Below are positions 17,128 through 26,372 of a stretch of 64,000 nucleotides of DNA, piece by piece. The DNA is from JAJEDW01 sp963555775. Its GTDB lineage: Bacteria; Acidobacteriota; Terriglobia; 20CM-2-55-15. The first letter of the stretch is position 1, and the number at the start of each line of letters is the position of its first letter. The stretch covers positions 806,001 to 870,000 of the forward strand of contig CAUVWY020000010.1 in the NCBI GenBank assembly GCA_963555775.3, written 5' to 3'. The translations under genes were made by a program, and so were the position numbers. The notes beneath the pieces are model-generated. The model was not told the DNA's origin and searched no databases. It worked only from the letters and a program-made list of their open reading frames with translations.

Positions 17128-18114
17128 CTAAACCTGTCGGTTGAGTATGAACTCGGGGATGCTGATCATTGCGTCGCGATAGATGGACGGAGGCAGCGAC
17201 TCGAGTCCGGAAACCGCACGGTTGGCATAGTAGGCGGCGAGCGTACGAGTGCGGGAGACGCCACCGGCCTTTTCGACCAGTTCCAGAATCTGGGCCGAAG
17301 ACACCGACCGAAACTCCCGTTCTTCAAGAACGTGTTCGACTTTTTCGATCGCCTCTGCCGATCCGGATGCGAGGGCGTAGCAAACCGGAAGCGTCACCTT
17401 CCCTTCCTTGAGGTCGCTCGCAACCGGCTTCCCCATCGCCTCTCTTGTCGAGGTCAGATCGAGCAAGTCGTCCACCAGTTGGAACGACATTCCAAGATCC
17501 CGCCCGATTCCCGCAAACTTCTCCCGGGTGCCTCCGGTCATGCCGGCGGCGATTGCAGGCAACGCCGTACAACCCGAAAACAGATACGCGGTCTTTCGTT
17601 CCACGACACCCAGCAACTCGCTTTCGCTCACGTGGGACCGGCCAACCATCGTCAACTGCAGAAGCTCTCCCTCGACCATTTTCTGGGTGATTTCGATCAA
17701 GGCGTTCAGGATATCGAAATTACGCTCTTGTACCGCAACCCCGAACGATTGCATATACAACCAGTCGCCGGCCAGGACCGCCATGGGATTTCCCCAACTC
17801 GCATTCGCCGATGGACGGCCTCGACGGACATCCGCGTCGTCGATCACGTCGTCGTGAACCAGGGTGGCGTTGTGAATCAATTCGACGACAGCCGCCAACC
17901 GGATCGTGGAGTCGCTCACGTCGCCTATCGTTCGGGCGGCCAGCAACAGAATCGCGGGCCGGATTCGCTTACCGCCGGAATCGATCAGGTATTTGCCGAT
18001 CTCCGATATCGGCTCGATCGGCGACTTGGCATATGAACGTAGTTCTTCTTCAACGCGTTCCAGGTCGGGAACAACGAGACCATAGATCTCCTGTTGAGTC
18101 AGTGCGGTCTTCAT
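17128..18114 (-). CDS. ispB: Polyprenyl diphosphate synthase
   Basis: A 328-aa trans-prenyltransferase that condenses IPP units onto an allylic primer to make a long polyprenyl diphosphate, probably for the quinone side chain. The first aspartate-rich motif is 'HDDVIDDADVRRG' (residues 87-99) and the second is 'FQLVDDLLDL' (211-220). 'GGKRIRPAILLLAA' (47-60) is the IPP-binding region. The start at 18114 ('MKTALTQQEI') gives the usual family length; the open frame further upstream is non-homologous. It is the last gene of the larC-metG-tatD run, 119 bp after tatD. Chain length cannot be fixed from sequence alone, so the symbol is tentative. Confidence 0.87.
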   Translation of the reverse strand: MKTALTQQEIYGLVVPDLERVEEELRSYAKSPIEPISEIGKYLIDSGGKRIRPAILLLAARTIGDVSDSTIRLAAVVELIHNATLVHDDVIDDADVRRGRPSANASWGNPMAVLAGDWLYMQSFGVAVQERNFDILNALIEITQKMVEGELLQLTMVGRSHVSESELLGVVERKTAYLFSGCTALPAIAAGMTGGTREKFAGIGRDLGMSFQLVDDLLDLTSTREAMGKPVASDLKEGKVTLPVCYALASGSAEAIEKVEHVLEEREFRSVSSAQILELVEKAGGVSRTRTLAAYYANRAVSGLESLPPSIYRDAMISIPEFILNRQV

Positions 18115-18233
18115 GCGAGGGCAATTGTACGACAGGTTCGAAGCGTTAACCAGCGTGCCTGCGATGCGCCGGCAGACGACCGCAAATCCTGGCAGTTCTA
18201 GGCCAAAACCCCGCAGCATTCCCGCACGGGCTG

Positions 18234-19001
18234 CTACCCCACCCCGAATAGTGTCCTGAAATTCTCGCTCGTTTGCGCGGTGAGCACCTCGGGCGCGACG
18301 CCTCGCACTTCGGCCAGCAACCCCGCCGTCGCCGTGACAAAGGCCGGTTCGTTCCGCCGACCCCTGTGGGGGACCGGCGCCAGATACGGAGCGTCCGTTT
18401 CGATCAGAATGCGGTCGTCGGGCACTATCGCCGCAACGGCCCGGATCGGGGCCGCCGTCTTGAACGTCACGATTCCCGAAAACGAGATCATCAAACCCAA
18501 TTCGAGCGCACACCGGGCCAGAATTTTTTTGCCGGTAAAGCAGTGCACGACGCCGCGCCTGGGCCCGAGGTCCTGAAGGATTTCGATGGTTTCCGCGTCA
18601 GCGTCACGCGTGTGGACGATCACCGGCATATCGAGACGGATCGAAAGTTCAATCTGAGCCCGGAAAGCCTCGATCTGGCTGCTCCGCGGAGAATTGTCGT
18701 AGTAGAAGTCGAGTCCCGTCTCCCCGATCGCAACGACGCGGGGCCTGCCGGCCAGTTCCTCCATCAGGGTCAGGTGACGCGGTTCGACCCTGGACGCATC
18801 GTGCGGGTGGACTCCCACGGTCGTATAGATCCAATCGTGCTCGCTCGCGATCGGGATACCGCAGCCCATGTCGTCGGGACCACTGCCATTGCCGATCGTC
18901 AGAATCGTGCGGACACCCGCGTCCCACGCCCGCTCGAGTACGGCGCCGCGATCCGGGTCGAAACGAGGGTCTTCCAGGTGGGCGTGCGAATCGATCAGCA
19001 C
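18234..19001 (-). CDS. tatD: TatD family metal-dependent hydrolase/DNase
   Basis: A 255-aa TIM-barrel metallohydrolase. Motifs are 'LIDSHAHLED' at the N terminus, 'VGVHPHDA', 'VAIGETGLDFYYD', 'PVIVHTRDAD', 'VVHCFTGK' and 'LIETDAPYLAPVPHRGR', which supply the conserved metal ligands of the TatD/YcfH family. I chose the GTG at 19001 because it gives the family's usual N terminus directly before 'LIDSHAHL' and follows the metG stop by 13 bp. An in-frame ATG at 19061 would add about 20 non-homologous residues overlapping metG. Expected role: 3'-5' exonuclease or DNA-repair-associated deoxyribonuclease. Confidence 0.87.
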   Translation of the reverse strand: MLIDSHAHLEDPRFDPDRGAVLERAWDAGVRTILTIGNGSGPDDMGCGIPIASEHDWIYTTVGVHPHDASRVEPRHLTLMEELAGRPRVVAIGETGLDFYYDNSPRSSQIEAFRAQIELSIRLDMPVIVHTRDADAETIEILQDLGPRRGVVHCFTGKKILARCALELGLMISFSGIVTFKTAAPIRAVAAIVPDDRILIETDAPYLAPVPHRGRRNEPAFVTATAGLLAEVRGVAPEVLTAQTSENFRTLFGVG

Positions 19002-19014
19002 AATGACATCCCCG

Positions 19015-20958
19015 CTATCGCAGGCGGGCTCCGTTCGGGACATCTTCATGGAAACCGGCAAGCACCGGCCGATCGCCGTCCGCCGATGCGGCCACGATCA
19101 TTCCATTCGACTCGAGGCCCCGCATCGTGCGCGGCTTGAGATTGGCCACGACGACGACCTTTCGACCAACCAACGCGTCGGGCTCATAATACTGGGCGAT
19201 GCCGGCCAGAACCTGCCGCTGTTCGAAGCCCAGGTCCAGTACGAGCCGGAGCAGCTTGTCAGCCCCCTTCACCCTTTCGGCTTCAAGGACCGTAGCCACG
19301 CGAAGATCGATCTTGGCGAAATCGTCGATCGCGATCTCCGGTTCAAGCGGAGGTGGAGCGGTCTGCCCATCCGAATCTACTTCGTCATCCGAAGACTTCG
19401 ATCCCCCCTCGAGTTGCGCATAAATCGTCTTGGCGTCGATCCGTGGAAACAGCGATGGACCGCCGGCGATCTTGTTGCCGGCAACCTCTTCGCTCCACCC
19501 AAGGCTGCCGAGATCGACCTGCGCAACATCTCGAGTCAAACCCAGTCGCGTCCAGATCGTCTGCGCCGTCTCGGGCATCACGGGCGCCAGAAGGGCTCCC
19601 GACAATCGCAATGCCTCCGCGGAATGGAACAATACGCTGTCGAGCCTCCCGGCCTCCGCTTCGTCTTTCGCAATCTTCCAGGGCTCGTTTTCGACGATGT
19701 ACTTGTTGACGCGGGCGATCAGTTCCCAGACGTTCTCCAATGCACGTGAAAATTCGTAGTTGTCGAAATTGCGGGTGTAATCGCGAATCACGCGCGCCGC
19801 CACGGCCTCGACATCGGCGTCACCGGTTGCCTCGCCCGGCGAGGGCACGACCCCGTCTCGATACTTGCCCACCATCGCGACTGTTCGACTCAGCAAATTG
19901 CCCAGATCATTGGCCAAGTCGCTGTTGGACCGCTGGACAATGTTGTCGAAGCTGAGATTGCAATCCTGGCCGAACACCATTTCACGCAAGAGAAAATAGC
20001 GCAGCAACTCGATCCCGAAGACGTCTCGCAGCAGGGAGGGCGACAGCACGTTCCCGCTCGACTTGGACATTTTCCTGTCATTGAACATCCACCAGCCATG
20101 GCCGAATACCGTCTTCGGAACCGGCAGCTCCGCGGCCAGGAGAAAGGCCGGCCAGTACACGGCGTGAAACCGCAGGATGTCCTTTCCAACGACATGGATA
20201 TCCGCCGGCCAGTACTTGTCGAACTGAACATCGTCGGACTGATAACCCAACCCGCTCATGTACCCCGTCAGGGCATCGAACCAGACGTAGAACACATGGG
20301 AGGGGTCATCGGGAAACGGCACGCCCCACTTCAGAGTCGCCCGGCTGATCGAGAGGTCCCTGAGTCCGCCCTGGACAAAGGAAACCACCTCGTTTCGACG
20401 GGATGCCGGACGCACAAAGCCGGGGTGTTCCTCGTAGTAGGCGAGCAGGCGATCCTTGAACTCCGACAGCTTGAAAAAGTAGCTTTCTTCGGCGAACCAT
20501 TCCGTTTCGCGACCGCAGTCGGGACAGGGTACGGGCTTGTCTCCCCCGCTCTCCGGCGCGTAGGCCTCGCACGATACGCAATACCAGCCGGTATATTCGT
20601 CCTTGTATATGAAACCGTTCTCCCGGACGCGGCGGTAGATTTCCTGAACGGCCTTGTAGTGCGCGGGGTCGGTCGTCCGCACCCAGAGGTCATTCCGTAT
20701 CCCGATGCTCTTCCAGAGATCCCGGTACTGGGCGGCGACGCCGTCGGCCAATGCCTTGGGCTCGATTCCCTGCTCTCTGGCCGACCGCTCGATCTTCTGT
20801 CCGTGCTCATCGGTTCCCGTGAGAAACTTCACATCGAACCCCGTCATCCGCTTGTAACGCGCGATGGTGTCGCAGACGATCGTCGAATAGGTCCCCCCCA
20901 GATGGGGCTCCGCGTTGACGTAATAAAGCGGGGTCGTAATGTAGAAGGTTTCAGCCAT
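19015..20958 (-). CDS. metG: Methionyl-tRNA synthetase
   Basis: A 647-aa class I aminoacyl-tRNA synthetase that charges tRNA-Met. It has 'ITTPLYYVNAEPHLGG' (HIGH-like motif near residue 19), a zinc knuckle 'CVSCEAYAP...CPDC' (about 127-147), 'KMSKSSGNV' (near 296) and a C-terminal EMAPII/tRNA-binding domain (about 545-647; 'FAKIDLRVATVLEAERV'). The ATG at 20958 is chosen over upstream in-frame codons because homology starts at 'MAETFYITTPLYY'. Its first codons overlap the end of larC by 8 bp, which suggests translational coupling. Confidence 0.95.
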   Translation of the reverse strand: MAETFYITTPLYYVNAEPHLGGTYSTIVCDTIARYKRMTGFDVKFLTGTDEHGQKIERSAREQGIEPKALADGVAAQYRDLWKSIGIRNDLWVRTTDPAHYKAVQEIYRRVRENGFIYKDEYTGWYCVSCEAYAPESGGDKPVPCPDCGRETEWFAEESYFFKLSEFKDRLLAYYEEHPGFVRPASRRNEVVSFVQGGLRDLSISRATLKWGVPFPDDPSHVFYVWFDALTGYMSGLGYQSDDVQFDKYWPADIHVVGKDILRFHAVYWPAFLLAAELPVPKTVFGHGWWMFNDRKMSKSSGNVLSPSLLRDVFGIELLRYFLLREMVFGQDCNLSFDNIVQRSNSDLANDLGNLLSRTVAMVGKYRDGVVPSPGEATGDADVEAVAARVIRDYTRNFDNYEFSRALENVWELIARVNKYIVENEPWKIAKDEAEAGRLDSVLFHSAEALRLSGALLAPVMPETAQTIWTRLGLTRDVAQVDLGSLGWSEEVAGNKIAGGPSLFPRIDAKTIYAQLEGGSKSSDDEVDSDGQTAPPPLEPEIAIDDFAKIDLRVATVLEAERVKGADKLLRLVLDLGFEQRQVLAGIAQYYEPDALVGRKVVVVANLKPRTMRGLESNGMIVAASADGDRPVLAGFHEDVPNGARLR

Positions 20959-22321
20959 TATTGTTCCCTTCACCTGCGCCCGCACGTTCCCGGTAGCTGC
21001 GAATCGCGTCGTCGTGCACCTCGTGAAACGGACGGTTCGTCTCGCCGGCCACACGCGCGCAATCGTCGTATTCGGGGCTCACCGTGACTACGCGTCCTTC
21101 AAGCCGTGAAACCTTGACCCGGATCGGCCCGTTCGCCGTGTGAACTTCAACCACGTCCCGGTGCAGTACCTGCCTGTCCATCCACCGCTTCCGGAGGCCA
21201 ATCGTCGTGGTCTCCTCGAAGATCGCGCGTGCGATCCGGTCGCTGTCGCCCGGGGAAACGAGCACCTGCAGCAAGTGACCGGGCCGCCCCTTCTTCATCA
21301 GGACGGGAATCGTAATGACGTCGAGCGCCCCCGTATCGAGCAGCTTCCGGGACGCGTAAGACAGACCCTCCGCGCTCATGTCATCGATGTTCGCCTCGAT
21401 GACAACGACCCGGTCGGCAGCGACGACATTGGTACCTTCGACCTCTGTGCCCACGAAAATCCGAAGACAATTCGGGAATTCTCCAAAATCGCCGGTGCCG
21501 GCGCCGTAACCGATTTTTTCGATCTTCAGGCCGTCGAGAGGACCGAACTCGTCAACGGTCGCAGCAAGAATCGCGGCTCCGGTTGGCGTCACCAATTCCT
21601 TCTCGACGTGTTTGGAATACACCGTCGCATTCGCCAGCAGGTTGGCCGTCGCGGGAGCAGGGACCGGATACACGCCATGCTGGCAGTGGATGAAGCCTCC
21701 TCCCACATTGATCGCCGAACATCGAAACCGCTCCACCTCGAGGGCCTCGATCCCGATCGCCGCGCCCACGACATCGACGATCGAATCGATGGCGCCGACT
21801 TCGTGGAACTCGACGTCTTCAGGGGGCATGTCGTGAACCCGGCCTTCGGCAATGGCCAGTTTCTGGAATATGCCGACCGCGCGTTGACGGACGCCCGGCG
21901 CAAGCGCGCTCCGGCGAATCATGTTCAGGATTTCCGAGGATTTGCGGTGAACATGTGTGTGAGGGAGGGTGTGGGTGTGCGGCGCTTGCCGCCGGTCATG
22001 ACCGCTCTCGTGGCCGTCGGCATGTCCGTCGGGGTCGTGCGCGGCTTCGTGACCATGGTCGTGCGTGTGTCCATCGGCGTCTTGCGCGGCTTCGTGACCG
22101 TGGTCGTGACCGGAATCTCCCTCGACAAGAACATCGAACTTGGCCGCATTCAGATTCGCCCGGACCGTGCGGGAGAGGCGGAGTTCGAAACCGTCGATGG
22201 GCAGCTTCCCGATCTCGGTTTTCAGGTAGTCGAAGTCCACACCGGCGTCGAGGAGCGCCCCGATGGTCATGTCGCCGCTGATACCCGAAAAGCAATCAAA
22301 ATAAAGGGTTTTTACTTGCAT
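20951..22321 (-). CDS. larC: Nickel-pincer cofactor nickel insertase LarC
   Basis: LarC inserts nickel into the pyridinium bis-thiocarboxylate nucleotide to form the nickel-pincer cofactor of lactate racemase and relatives. The 456-aa protein starts at 'MQVKTLYFDCFSGISGDM' and includes 'MPPEDVEFHEVGAIDSIVDV', 'HGVYPVPAPATANLL', 'ELVTPTGAAIL' and 'EANIDDMSAEG', all typical of the family. Residues 72-125 form a His-rich insert with 16 histidines and an internal duplication ('HDHGHEAA'), plausibly a nickel store. The gene is intact in one frame, unlike lactobacillal larC, which is split. It heads the operon with metG. IS copy 2 ends 73 bp upstream. No larA, larB or larE is in the window. Confidence 0.9.
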   Translation of the reverse strand: MQVKTLYFDCFSGISGDMTIGALLDAGVDFDYLKTEIGKLPIDGFELRLSRTVRANLNAAKFDVLVEGDSGHDHGHEAAQDADGHTHDHGHEAAHDPDGHADGHESGHDRRQAPHTHTLPHTHVHRKSSEILNMIRRSALAPGVRQRAVGIFQKLAIAEGRVHDMPPEDVEFHEVGAIDSIVDVVGAAIGIEALEVERFRCSAINVGGGFIHCQHGVYPVPAPATANLLANATVYSKHVEKELVTPTGAAILAATVDEFGPLDGLKIEKIGYGAGTGDFGEFPNCLRIFVGTEVEGTNVVAADRVVVIEANIDDMSAEGLSYASRKLLDTGALDVITIPVLMKKGRPGHLLQVLVSPGDSDRIARAIFEETTTIGLRKRWMDRQVLHRDVVEVHTANGPIRVKVSRLEGRVVTVSPEYDDCARVAGETNRPFHEVHDDAIRSYRERAGAGEGNNNG

Positions 22322-22410
22322 ACACGCCCAAGGTCCAAGAGCGTCATGGTACTCGATCCGTCTCGTACGGCGCAATCGGGCACGACGGCACAGGCACGGC
22401 AAATTTGTTC

Positions 22411-23142
22411 TCAGATGGAGCATGATGTGGGGAATGAATTTCGAGTCATTCTCAAGTAGTCGAAGACGAGACGGGTATTGAAAGAGAGTTTGCGCATCGA
22501 TTGGGCGATCGATTGAGCGGGTTTTTGAAAGGATTTGAGAATACCGACGGCAAAGCGTCGGAGGCGGGTGATGTTTTCCGGGCCGAAGCCGGTGCGGATT
22601 CGACTGCGGTCCTCATCGTAATTCCAGTCGATGATGTAATGGACGCTTTCGATACTCCAATGACCGCGATTGATGGCCAGCAAGCGTTCGGGGGAGGCCT
22701 CGCCGGGTGAGCGGCTCGTGATGCCCAGCGCGGTTTCACACGTGAGGGCGCCGGATTTCTTGTCGATGGATTCGCGCTCGATCCGAAAGACCTGGCCCAG
22801 GTGGGGAAAGTCGAGGTAGTGGTTGAGTTCGGCGCTACACCAAATGCGCCGGGTTTCGATGCGGCCATGATCGGGCGGGGTGACCTCGACAAAGTCGGGT
22901 TGTCCGCGGGTTTGGAACTGGAACGCGATATCGCGTTCCAGCGTCGGTTGGTTGCCTTTGACCGTGAAATGATAGTGCGCTCCCCGCTCGACCAAATAGC
23001 GCGCGATCGCGCGTTGGGTCAGCAGGGCATCGCCGGTGATGTCCTTGCCGGCGATGTCGCAGGTTTGAAGCAAGGGAACGGCCATGCCGATTTCGTTCGT
23101 GCGCTTGCGCTCCTCGCCGCCGGCTACAGGCAGGGTTCCCAC
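22411..23142 (-). CDS. ISAs1-type transposase, catalytic part (frame -1), copy 2
   Basis: The 243-codon frame is identical in product to the copy 1 frame at 14601-15332, with the same 'TGDALLTQ' Asp and 'NRGHWSIESVHYIIDWNYDE' Glu regions and the same terminal residues. As in copy 1, it begins at the slippery heptamer and is expected to be translated only as a fusion with the upstream frame. Because it reads toward larC and stops 90 bp before the larC start, its transcript could run on into the larC-metG operon. Confidence 0.8.
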   Translation of the reverse strand: MGTLPVAGGEERKRTNEIGMAVPLLQTCDIAGKDITGDALLTQRAIARYLVERGAHYHFTVKGNQPTLERDIAFQFQTRGQPDFVEVTPPDHGRIETRRIWCSAELNHYLDFPHLGQVFRIERESIDKKSGALTCETALGITSRSPGEASPERLLAINRGHWSIESVHYIIDWNYDEDRSRIRTGFGPENITRLRRFAVGILKSFQKPAQSIAQSMRKLSFNTRLVFDYLRMTRNSFPTSCSI

Positions 23143-24215
23143 TTTTTTTGGGTGTAGCAGCGTTTCGACTCATGCCCGACCACGCTCATGATGTGGGTCT
23201 GACGCCCGTCCGAGTCGAGGGCGTTCTTCATCGTCTTGCCATCCATGGCCAGCGCATCGTCCGGGGCGCCCCACGCCCGATTCCACGCATTGAGCGCCCG
23301 GTCCAGCGCCCCCGGTTCAATCCGGACCAGACAATCCCGAATCACAAACTCGCTGGGAACCACATAGCGGCCGTTCTCCCGCCGGCAGCCAAAACGTTCG
23401 CGGGCTTTCTGCCCCAGGGCATCGGCCCAATCCGAGATGGCTTTATAGCCGTGCATGCCGCACAGCGTCGCGCCCGCCGCGATGCCCAGCACTGCCGACA
23501 AGGGATGGCGCCGTCCCTGAGCGCGGCGCGGATCGGGAATGGTCTTGAAGCACTGGGGGAGTTGGCGCATCTGTGCGGCATTGAGCATGATCTTGGGGGC
23601 TCCGGTGAGTTGAAGATGTTCCCGGCCAGGGTGGGTCAGTTGCCCGCGCGCATCACGGCACAGGGGACGCACAAAGACAAGCTTCGGGGCATCGGCTTCG
23701 GCGCTGTAGCCGTCCCGGGTGCGCCGGTATCCCCGGGTCCGTCCCAGTTCCAACCAGTTCGACGCGCGATACACGCCGCCATGGAAGCGCCGGGGATCCA
23801 CAAACGTTTCCAGCAGCAGCAACCCATGACCGAACCGTTCGCGCCAATCCGACCCGGCCCGCCGCTCGGTCCCTGACAACACCCGCGAGCCCACATTCGG
23901 CCGATTCCAGCCCGGCAGGATCAAAAAGCGGCTGTTGTTGGCGATCAGTTTCAGCCGCCCATACTGCGAGCGGAAGTCCCAGCCGATCCATCGATCCCGA
24001 ACCCCGCACTTCAGCGCCGACGCCGACAGGCTCAGTTGCGCCACCCACTGCCCGCGCCATGTGGCCACGTACCAGACCGTCTCCCCGATCTTCGCCAGTG
24101 CGCCCAGATAATGATGACGCTTCATCTGCTCTTGATACTGCCCTTCCTCGCTTCGCTCCACTGGCCGTACCCCGATCTCCGACAGTTCCTGGCTGGTCAA
24201 TTTCGTCCTCTCCAT
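23124..24215 (-). CDS. DruA/DUF4338-ISAs1 transposase N-terminal frame, copy 2
   Basis: This 363-aa frame has the same domain order as copy 1: DUF4338/DruA (about 1-195) then the ISAs1 N-terminal region with 'MDGKTMKNA'. The product differs from copy 1 at one residue that I can see (Gly for Arg after 'SRVLS', about residue 115); most base differences between the copies are silent. Conservation of both frames and of the frameshift site across copies argues that the layout is functional. Confidence 0.8.
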   Translation of the reverse strand: MERTKLTSQELSEIGVRPVERSEEGQYQEQMKRHHYLGALAKIGETVWYVATWRGQWVAQLSLSASALKCGVRDRWIGWDFRSQYGRLKLIANNSRFLILPGWNRPNVGSRVLSGTERRAGSDWRERFGHGLLLLETFVDPRRFHGGVYRASNWLELGRTRGYRRTRDGYSAEADAPKLVFVRPLCRDARGQLTHPGREHLQLTGAPKIMLNAAQMRQLPQCFKTIPDPRRAQGRRHPLSAVLGIAAGATLCGMHGYKAISDWADALGQKARERFGCRRENGRYVVPSEFVIRDCLVRIEPGALDRALNAWNRAWGAPDDALAMDGKTMKNALDSDGRQTHIMSVVGHESKRCYTQKKWEPCL

Positions 24216-24410
24216 TCAGCGTTTTATACAGGAATCTCCTCGCTATGTCCAGCTTGTCAGGTTAAACCACTGAATTCTCGTACGTTCACTGGAAGGACAA
24301 ATTCACCCTGACGGCACAGGCGGCACCGCGACCACCACTGTGACCGTATAAAACCGAAATCTCACACTACGCCGGCACGCGCAATTCCGGACTTGCTATG
24401 ATTGGCGGTT

Positions 24411-26372
24411 ATGCAAACGACCGTGGAGTCCCGCATCACCCAAGCCATTCAGTCCGCCGCGAAGAGACTCTGGAAGCTCGACTTGCCCGAGGTGGTTCTC
24501 AACCGGACACCCAAGGTCGAGTTTGGCGAGTTGGCAACGCCGCTGTGCCTCGGACTGGCCAAGACGCTCCGAAAAGCCCCGCGGACGATCGCCGGCGAAT
24601 TGGTCGGCGCGCTCGAAATCGAAGGCGTCCGCAAAGTGGAAGTCGCGGGTCCCGGCTACATCAACTTCTACCTCGACCGGACTTTCGTCTTGCGGACGGC
24701 GGCCACCGGGCGGCGGGCCGGTCGGTTGCCGGCGTTCGAAGCCTCCGGCGGAAAGGTGATCGTCGAGCACACCAACATCAATCCGAACAAGGCGGCCCAC
24801 ATCGGTCACCTTCGGAACGCCGCCATCGGCGATACTTTCGTTCGCGTTCTGCGCTTCACGGGACACGAGGTCGAGGTTCAGAATTACATCGACAACACCG
24901 GCGTCCAGGTTGCCGATGTCATCGTTGGGTTTCTTTACATAGAAAAACGAACTCTCGCCGATGTCCGGGCATTGATCGAGGATGCCGGTCGGAGGTTCGA
25001 CTATTACTGTTGGGACCTCTACGCAAGGGCATCGGCCTTTTACGACTCCCAGGATCCCGAACACACGAAACGCGGAGAAACGCTCCGGGCCATCGAAGAT
25101 GGAGGGAACGAAACAGCCGAGATGGCCGAAGCCGTTGCGATGACCATCGTCGGATATCACGTGAAAACGATGGAGCGGATTGGCGTACGTTACGACGTCC
25201 TGCCCCGCGAAAGCGACATCCTGCACCTGAAGTTCTGGGACCGCGCGTTCACGCTGTTGAAGGAACGCAATGCGATATTCCTCGAGGACCAGGGCAGGAA
25301 CACTGGTTGCTGGGTCATGCGGGTCCAGACCGACTCGGGCGAGGAAGAAAAGATAATCGTCCGTTCGAACGGCACGGTGACCTATGTCGGAAAGGATATC
25401 GCCTACCAACTATGGAAACTCGGCCTGCTGGAGCAGGACTTCAAGTACCGCGTTTTCGACCGTTACGATGACGGCGAGGCCATATGGGTGACCGACTCCC
25501 GGGACGGAGAATCCGGCCATCCCGCCTTCGGCAGCGGTACATCGGTCTACAACGTGATCGATGTCCGCCAGTCCTATCCCCAAACGGTGGTCAAAGAAGG
25601 GGTCCGGGCTCTGGGATATGCCCGGGAAGCGGAGAAGTCCGTTCACTTTTCATATGAAATGGTCGCGCTCACGCCGGCATGCGCCGAGCAACTGGGTGTG
25701 GTGCTTTCGGCCGAGGACCGGCAGCGCCCCTATGTTGAAGTTTCCGGACGCAAGGGGCAGGGCGTCAAGGCGGACGATCTGCTCGACGCGCTCGAAGCCA
25801 AGGCCCTTGGCGAAGTGCGGAAGAGGAACCCCGGATTTCCCCCGGGTGAACAGCGGGACATTGCGCATCGCATCGCGGTGGGAGCGCTGCGCTACTTCCT
25901 GCTACGTTTTACCCGAACCGCCGTCATTGCCTTCGATTTCGACGAGGCGTTGAGCTTCGACGGCGAAACCGGACCGTACATTCAGTATGCGGCCGTCCGC
26001 GCCAACAACATCCTGAAGAAAGCCGAGTCGGAGGGCCGGGGGTTCACCGCGGACCGGGCCGAAGATCTCTGGTCCAATGAAGGGCTCCGCAAATTTCTGT
26101 CCGATTCGGACGATCTGTGGGACCTGGTTTACACGGCGTCGAGAATCGACGAGGTGGCGGATCAGGTTGCAAGGAACATGGAACCGGCAGTTCTGGCCAA
26201 GTTCGCGTTCCTGCTGGCCCAGAAATTCAGCCTTTTCTACCACACGTATCGCGTATTGGCCGAGCAGGATGACGACCGCCGCCGCCTGCTGCTCGTCATC
26301 GTCCAATTCGTGCGCGACAGCCTCGAGCGGACGCTCGATTTGCTGGGGATTACCGTTCCGGAACGGATGTGA
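24411..26372 (+). CDS. argS: Arginyl-tRNA synthetase
   Basis: A 653-aa class I synthetase that charges tRNA-Arg. It shows the N-terminal Add-1 domain ('VEFGELATPLCLGLAKTLRK'), 'VEHTNINPNKAAHIGHLRNA' (HIGH at about 130-133), 'YIDNTGVQVADVIVG', and a C-terminal DALR anticodon-binding region ending 'RTLDLLGITVPERM'. The ATG at 24411 is preferred to the TTG three codons upstream. It is monocistronic on the plus strand, and its 3' end overlaps the convergent HAD gene by 23 bp. Its original upstream region has been separated from larC by IS copy 2. Confidence 0.95.
   Translation: MQTTVESRITQAIQSAAKRLWKLDLPEVVLNRTPKVEFGELATPLCLGLAKTLRKAPRTIAGELVGALEIEGVRKVEVAGPGYINFYLDRTFVLRTAATGRRAGRLPAFEASGGKVIVEHTNINPNKAAHIGHLRNAAIGDTFVRVLRFTGHEVEVQNYIDNTGVQVADVIVGFLYIEKRTLADVRALIEDAGRRFDYYCWDLYARASAFYDSQDPEHTKRGETLRAIEDGGNETAEMAEAVAMTIVGYHVKTMERIGVRYDVLPRESDILHLKFWDRAFTLLKERNAIFLEDQGRNTGCWVMRVQTDSGEEEKIIVRSNGTVTYVGKDIAYQLWKLGLLEQDFKYRVFDRYDDGEAIWVTDSRDGESGHPAFGSGTSVYNVIDVRQSYPQTVVKEGVRALGYAREAEKSVHFSYEMVALTPACAEQLGVVLSAEDRQRPYVEVSGRKGQGVKADDLLDALEAKALGEVRKRNPGFPPGEQRDIAHRIAVGALRYFLLRFTRTAVIAFDFDEALSFDGETGPYIQYAAVRANNILKKAESEGRGFTADRAEDLWSNEGLRKFLSDSDDLWDLVYTASRIDEVADQVARNMEPAVLAKFAFLLAQKFSLFYHTYRVLAEQDDDRRRLLLVIVQFVRDSLERTLDLLGITVPERM

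Larger units (their letters stand above)
22395..24310 (-). mobile_element. DruA-ISAs1 insertion sequence, copy 2
   Basis: A 1916-bp near-identical copy of the element at 14585-16500, with a perfect 10-bp target duplication ACGGCACAGG at 22385-22394 and 24311-24320. It separates larC (minus) from argS (plus) and therefore sits in the middle of their shared upstream region, 73 bp from the larC start and about 100 bp from the argS start. Both transposase frames and the A AAA AAG site are preserved. Confidence 0.93.
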
